Part shown: positions 4,660-5,596 of the stretch, piece after piece
Position numbering within the stretch: the first letter of the stretch is position 1
Layout: each line of letters starts with the position of its first letter
Assembly (NCBI GenBank): GCA_964431075.1
Contig: CAYSID010000030.1
Span: forward strand, 1 to 5,596
Direction of reading: 5' to 3'
Source: CAYHSW01 sp964431075
GTDB taxonomy: Bacteria; Patescibacteriota; Microgenomatia; JAMCZE01
DNA length: 5,596 bases
Notes under the pieces: generated by a model
The model's database searches: none
What the model was told of the DNA's origin: nothing
What the model saw: only the letters and a program-made list of their open reading frames with translations
Program-made: the position numbers and the translations under genes

Positions 4660-5596
4660 TCCCGCGCGACCGATCGGCACTCCGCGGGCGACGAGAAACC
4701 GGTCGAGAGCGCCGGCCGCGTCCGGAGAGGCGCGACGCGCGAGGCCGCGTTCGGTCTCGAGGTTCCGGAGGACGGCCAAAGCGTCTTCCCGTCCCACGCG
4801 CGCGCGCGCCTCGTATTCGAGGCAGAGGGGAACGGCGCGGGCGATCCGGTAACGCCGCTCCATGATGCGGAGCAGGTCCTCGCGGAAGATCGGGTCCCGA
4901 ATCTTCGCGAGCGCGGCGATCCGCTCCGGGTACCGGCGCACGGTCCAATCGAGGGACGCCGCGAAGGCAGGGTCGGAGACCCGCTCCGCGAGCGCTTCGG
5001 GGGTGACCTCACCGATCGAGACCCAGTCCGGGTCTCCGACCCACCCCCCCCACTCGTCGGCCTGGACCGCGAGCGCGCGCCTCGCCTCGGGATCGTCCCC
5101 CGCGAGCCCGTCGACGGCGGAACGTTCCGCGGTGTCCGGCTGGTACGGAGCGCCGGTCAACCAGCGTGCGACCGTCAGGAGCGACAGCCGCTCCGCTCCG
5201 CCGACCTCGAGCGCGGCGGCGGCGTATCCCGACAGATCGGCGCGGAGGGCGACCGGGCGTCCTCGCAGAGGGCCGAGGGGGAAGGCGGTCACCAGGGCGC
5301 GTTCCGGTTCGTTCCACGGGAAGGCGTCGTAGAGGAAGAGCGGTCGGATTCCGGCCGTTTCGAAGATCTCCCGCGAGGCCCCACACGAGATCTCGCGCGC
5401 GGGGGAGCCCCCGCCGTTCCACACGAGGCCCAACTTCGCGGGCGAGCGGGAAAGCCGCGCGCGCAGTTCCGCCGCGTAGGCGCCCGGGTCCTCGACCGAG
5501 CCGTCCGACGGGAAGAGCCAGAACCCGTCGAGTCCGCGCGCGCTGCGGAGGAGGCGCTCCGCGAGTTCGACGTGGGCCGCCGCCGCGTTCCGTCCG
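3985..5596 (-). CDS. GH84-like (beta-N-acetylglucosaminidase domain) protein, N-terminus outside the window; 3' end doubtful
   Basis: The frame is open from the right edge (first full codon at 5595) with no stop. TTG 5433 is internal, since good coding sequence continues upstream of it. Visible segments resemble the second half of a GH84 O-GlcNAcase/hyaluronidase-type barrel: AAHVELAERLLRSA, GFWLFPSDG, KLGLVWNGGGSPAREIS, RPLFLYDAFPWNE, FPLGPLRGRP, then LSLLTVARWLTGAPYQPDTA and a helical region ending near FLVARGVPIGRAG. Such enzymes remove beta-linked N-acetylglucosamine; the catalytic Asp pair would lie upstream of the window. The recalled family motif DNYPVND reads DAFPWNE here, so substrate binding may differ. 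Plausible protein ends near 4660. Beyond that the frame continues without a stop to 3985, but there it is the exact codon-for-codon antisense of conserved kinase sequence (4659-4228), so those residues are probably not a true domain. None of the three minus-strand frames has a stop codon between 4660 and 4322. Identification is from motif memory and moderate. Confidence 0.55.
   Translation of the reverse strand, partial: GRNAAAAHVELAERLLRSARGLDGFWLFPSDGSVEDPGAYAAELRARLSRSPAKLGLVWNGGGSPAREISCGASREIFETAGIRPLFLYDAFPWNEPERALVTAFPLGPLRGRPVALRADLSGYAAAALEVGGAERLSLLTVARWLTGAPYQPDTAERSAVDGLAGDDPEARRALAVQADEWGGWVGDPDWVSIGEVTPEALAERVSDPAFAASLDWTVRRYPERIAALAKIRDPIFREDLLRIMERRYRIARAVPLCLEYEARARVGREDALAVLRNLETERGLARRASPDAAGALDRFLVARGVPIGRAGSARNGDPALRPHEELAGREERPEQRPSARGLVDPDRAAVGFDREAAEGQAEPPVPGDPGLSELEPGELLENPLAVGLGNPRPLVGDRNLDPLVARADADDDLPSRRGVLDGVRDQVFHNAVEDGEVGDDRAREVARLDLDRDVPRARWDRGPPRLGGRAGSRRRNRAAVSSGPPRGRRRRGGRGSSGASVRRPTGSGGKAARPSRPATSVRGGRGSRGSRRAGS
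4220..4229 (+). repeat. (CG)5 dinucleotide tract at the kinase frameshift
   Basis: Five tandem CG units lie exactly where the receiver-kinase changes frame. A sixth unit would give the codons ACC GCG CGC GCG CGG AAC GTC and join the two halves without a gap. Such tracts are prone both to replication slippage and to sequencing error. Confidence 0.7.
4797..4808 (-). repeat. (CG)6 dinucleotide tract inside the GH84-like gene
   Basis: Six tandem CG units encode part of the EARARV segment. The protein frame appears intact across it, unlike the shorter tract at 4220-4229. It is noted because a single-unit change would also break this gene. Confidence 0.6.

Noticed and set aside
4230..4865. Continuation of the ATG 3480 frame past the kinase break, giving a 461-aa protein
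   Set aside because: After about 4229 this frame is Arg/Pro-rich with no domain, while the adjacent frame carries the expected ATPase boxes. It is an out-of-frame tail, not a novel domain.
3453..5012. A 519-codon open frame on the minus strand across both the second kinase and the GH84-like gene
   Set aside because: It is out of frame with the motif-bearing GH84-like reading and antisense to the kinase. Its composition is Ser/Arg/Pro-rich noise.
1..5596. CRISPR arrays, insertion sequences or long tandem repeats
   Set aside because: No regularly spaced repeats, terminal inverted repeats or transposase motifs were seen. Apart from short CG runs the sequence is non-repetitive coding DNA.

Overview
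The window is about 70% G+C by eye. Its genes have strongly G/C-ending codons, almost no intergenic space and strong GGAGG-type ribosome binding sites. It looks like the chromosome of a high-GC environmental bacterium. The mix of a membrane hybrid histidine kinase, a GH84-like glycosidase and an OsmC protein would suit Acidobacteriota, Myxococcota or a related uncultured phylum, but nothing here fixes the phylum.

Layout from left to right. Positions 1-54 are the 3' two-thirds of a tRNA-Glu (anticodon TTC) with encoded CCA; its 5' end lies outside the window. At 86-871 (+) is a complete inositol-monophosphatase-superfamily enzyme that most resembles HisN-type histidinol-phosphatases. Convergent to it and overlapping it by 13 bp is an OsmC-family peroxide-reductase-like gene at 859-1272 (-). 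It is split by one in-frame TAG just before its second catalytic cysteine. A 207-bp divergent promoter region (1273-1479) follows. Next come two two-component genes on the + strand with a 4-bp ATGA overlap: a membrane-anchored hybrid kinase (TM region - coiled coil - HisKA - HATPase - REC, best start TTG 1480, stop 3483), then a soluble REC - HisKA - HATPase protein (3480-4659). The second is broken by a frameshift at a (CG)5 tract near 4220-4230. From the right edge, running leftward on the - strand, is the C-terminal part of a GH84-like (beta-N-acetylglucosaminidase domain) protein. Its reading frame meets no stop until 3985, deep inside the opposite kinase gene.

How the genes work together: the two kinases are almost certainly one translationally coupled signalling unit with mirrored domain order (HK-REC, then REC-HK). 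No Hpt domain, DNA-binding output or enzymatic output is visible, so the final effector must be elsewhere. The HisN-like and OsmC-like genes look like unrelated housekeeping and stress functions. The GH84-like gene is convergent to the kinase operon and need not be functionally linked.

The most notable point is that three of the five protein genes have a damaged or missing reading-frame signal: an in-frame amber in OsmC, a dinucleotide-repeat frameshift in the second kinase, and no stop codon at the expected end of the GH84-like gene. Real gene decay, phase variation and sequence or assembly error are all possible, and raw reads would separate them. I found no convincing new defence or mobile system.
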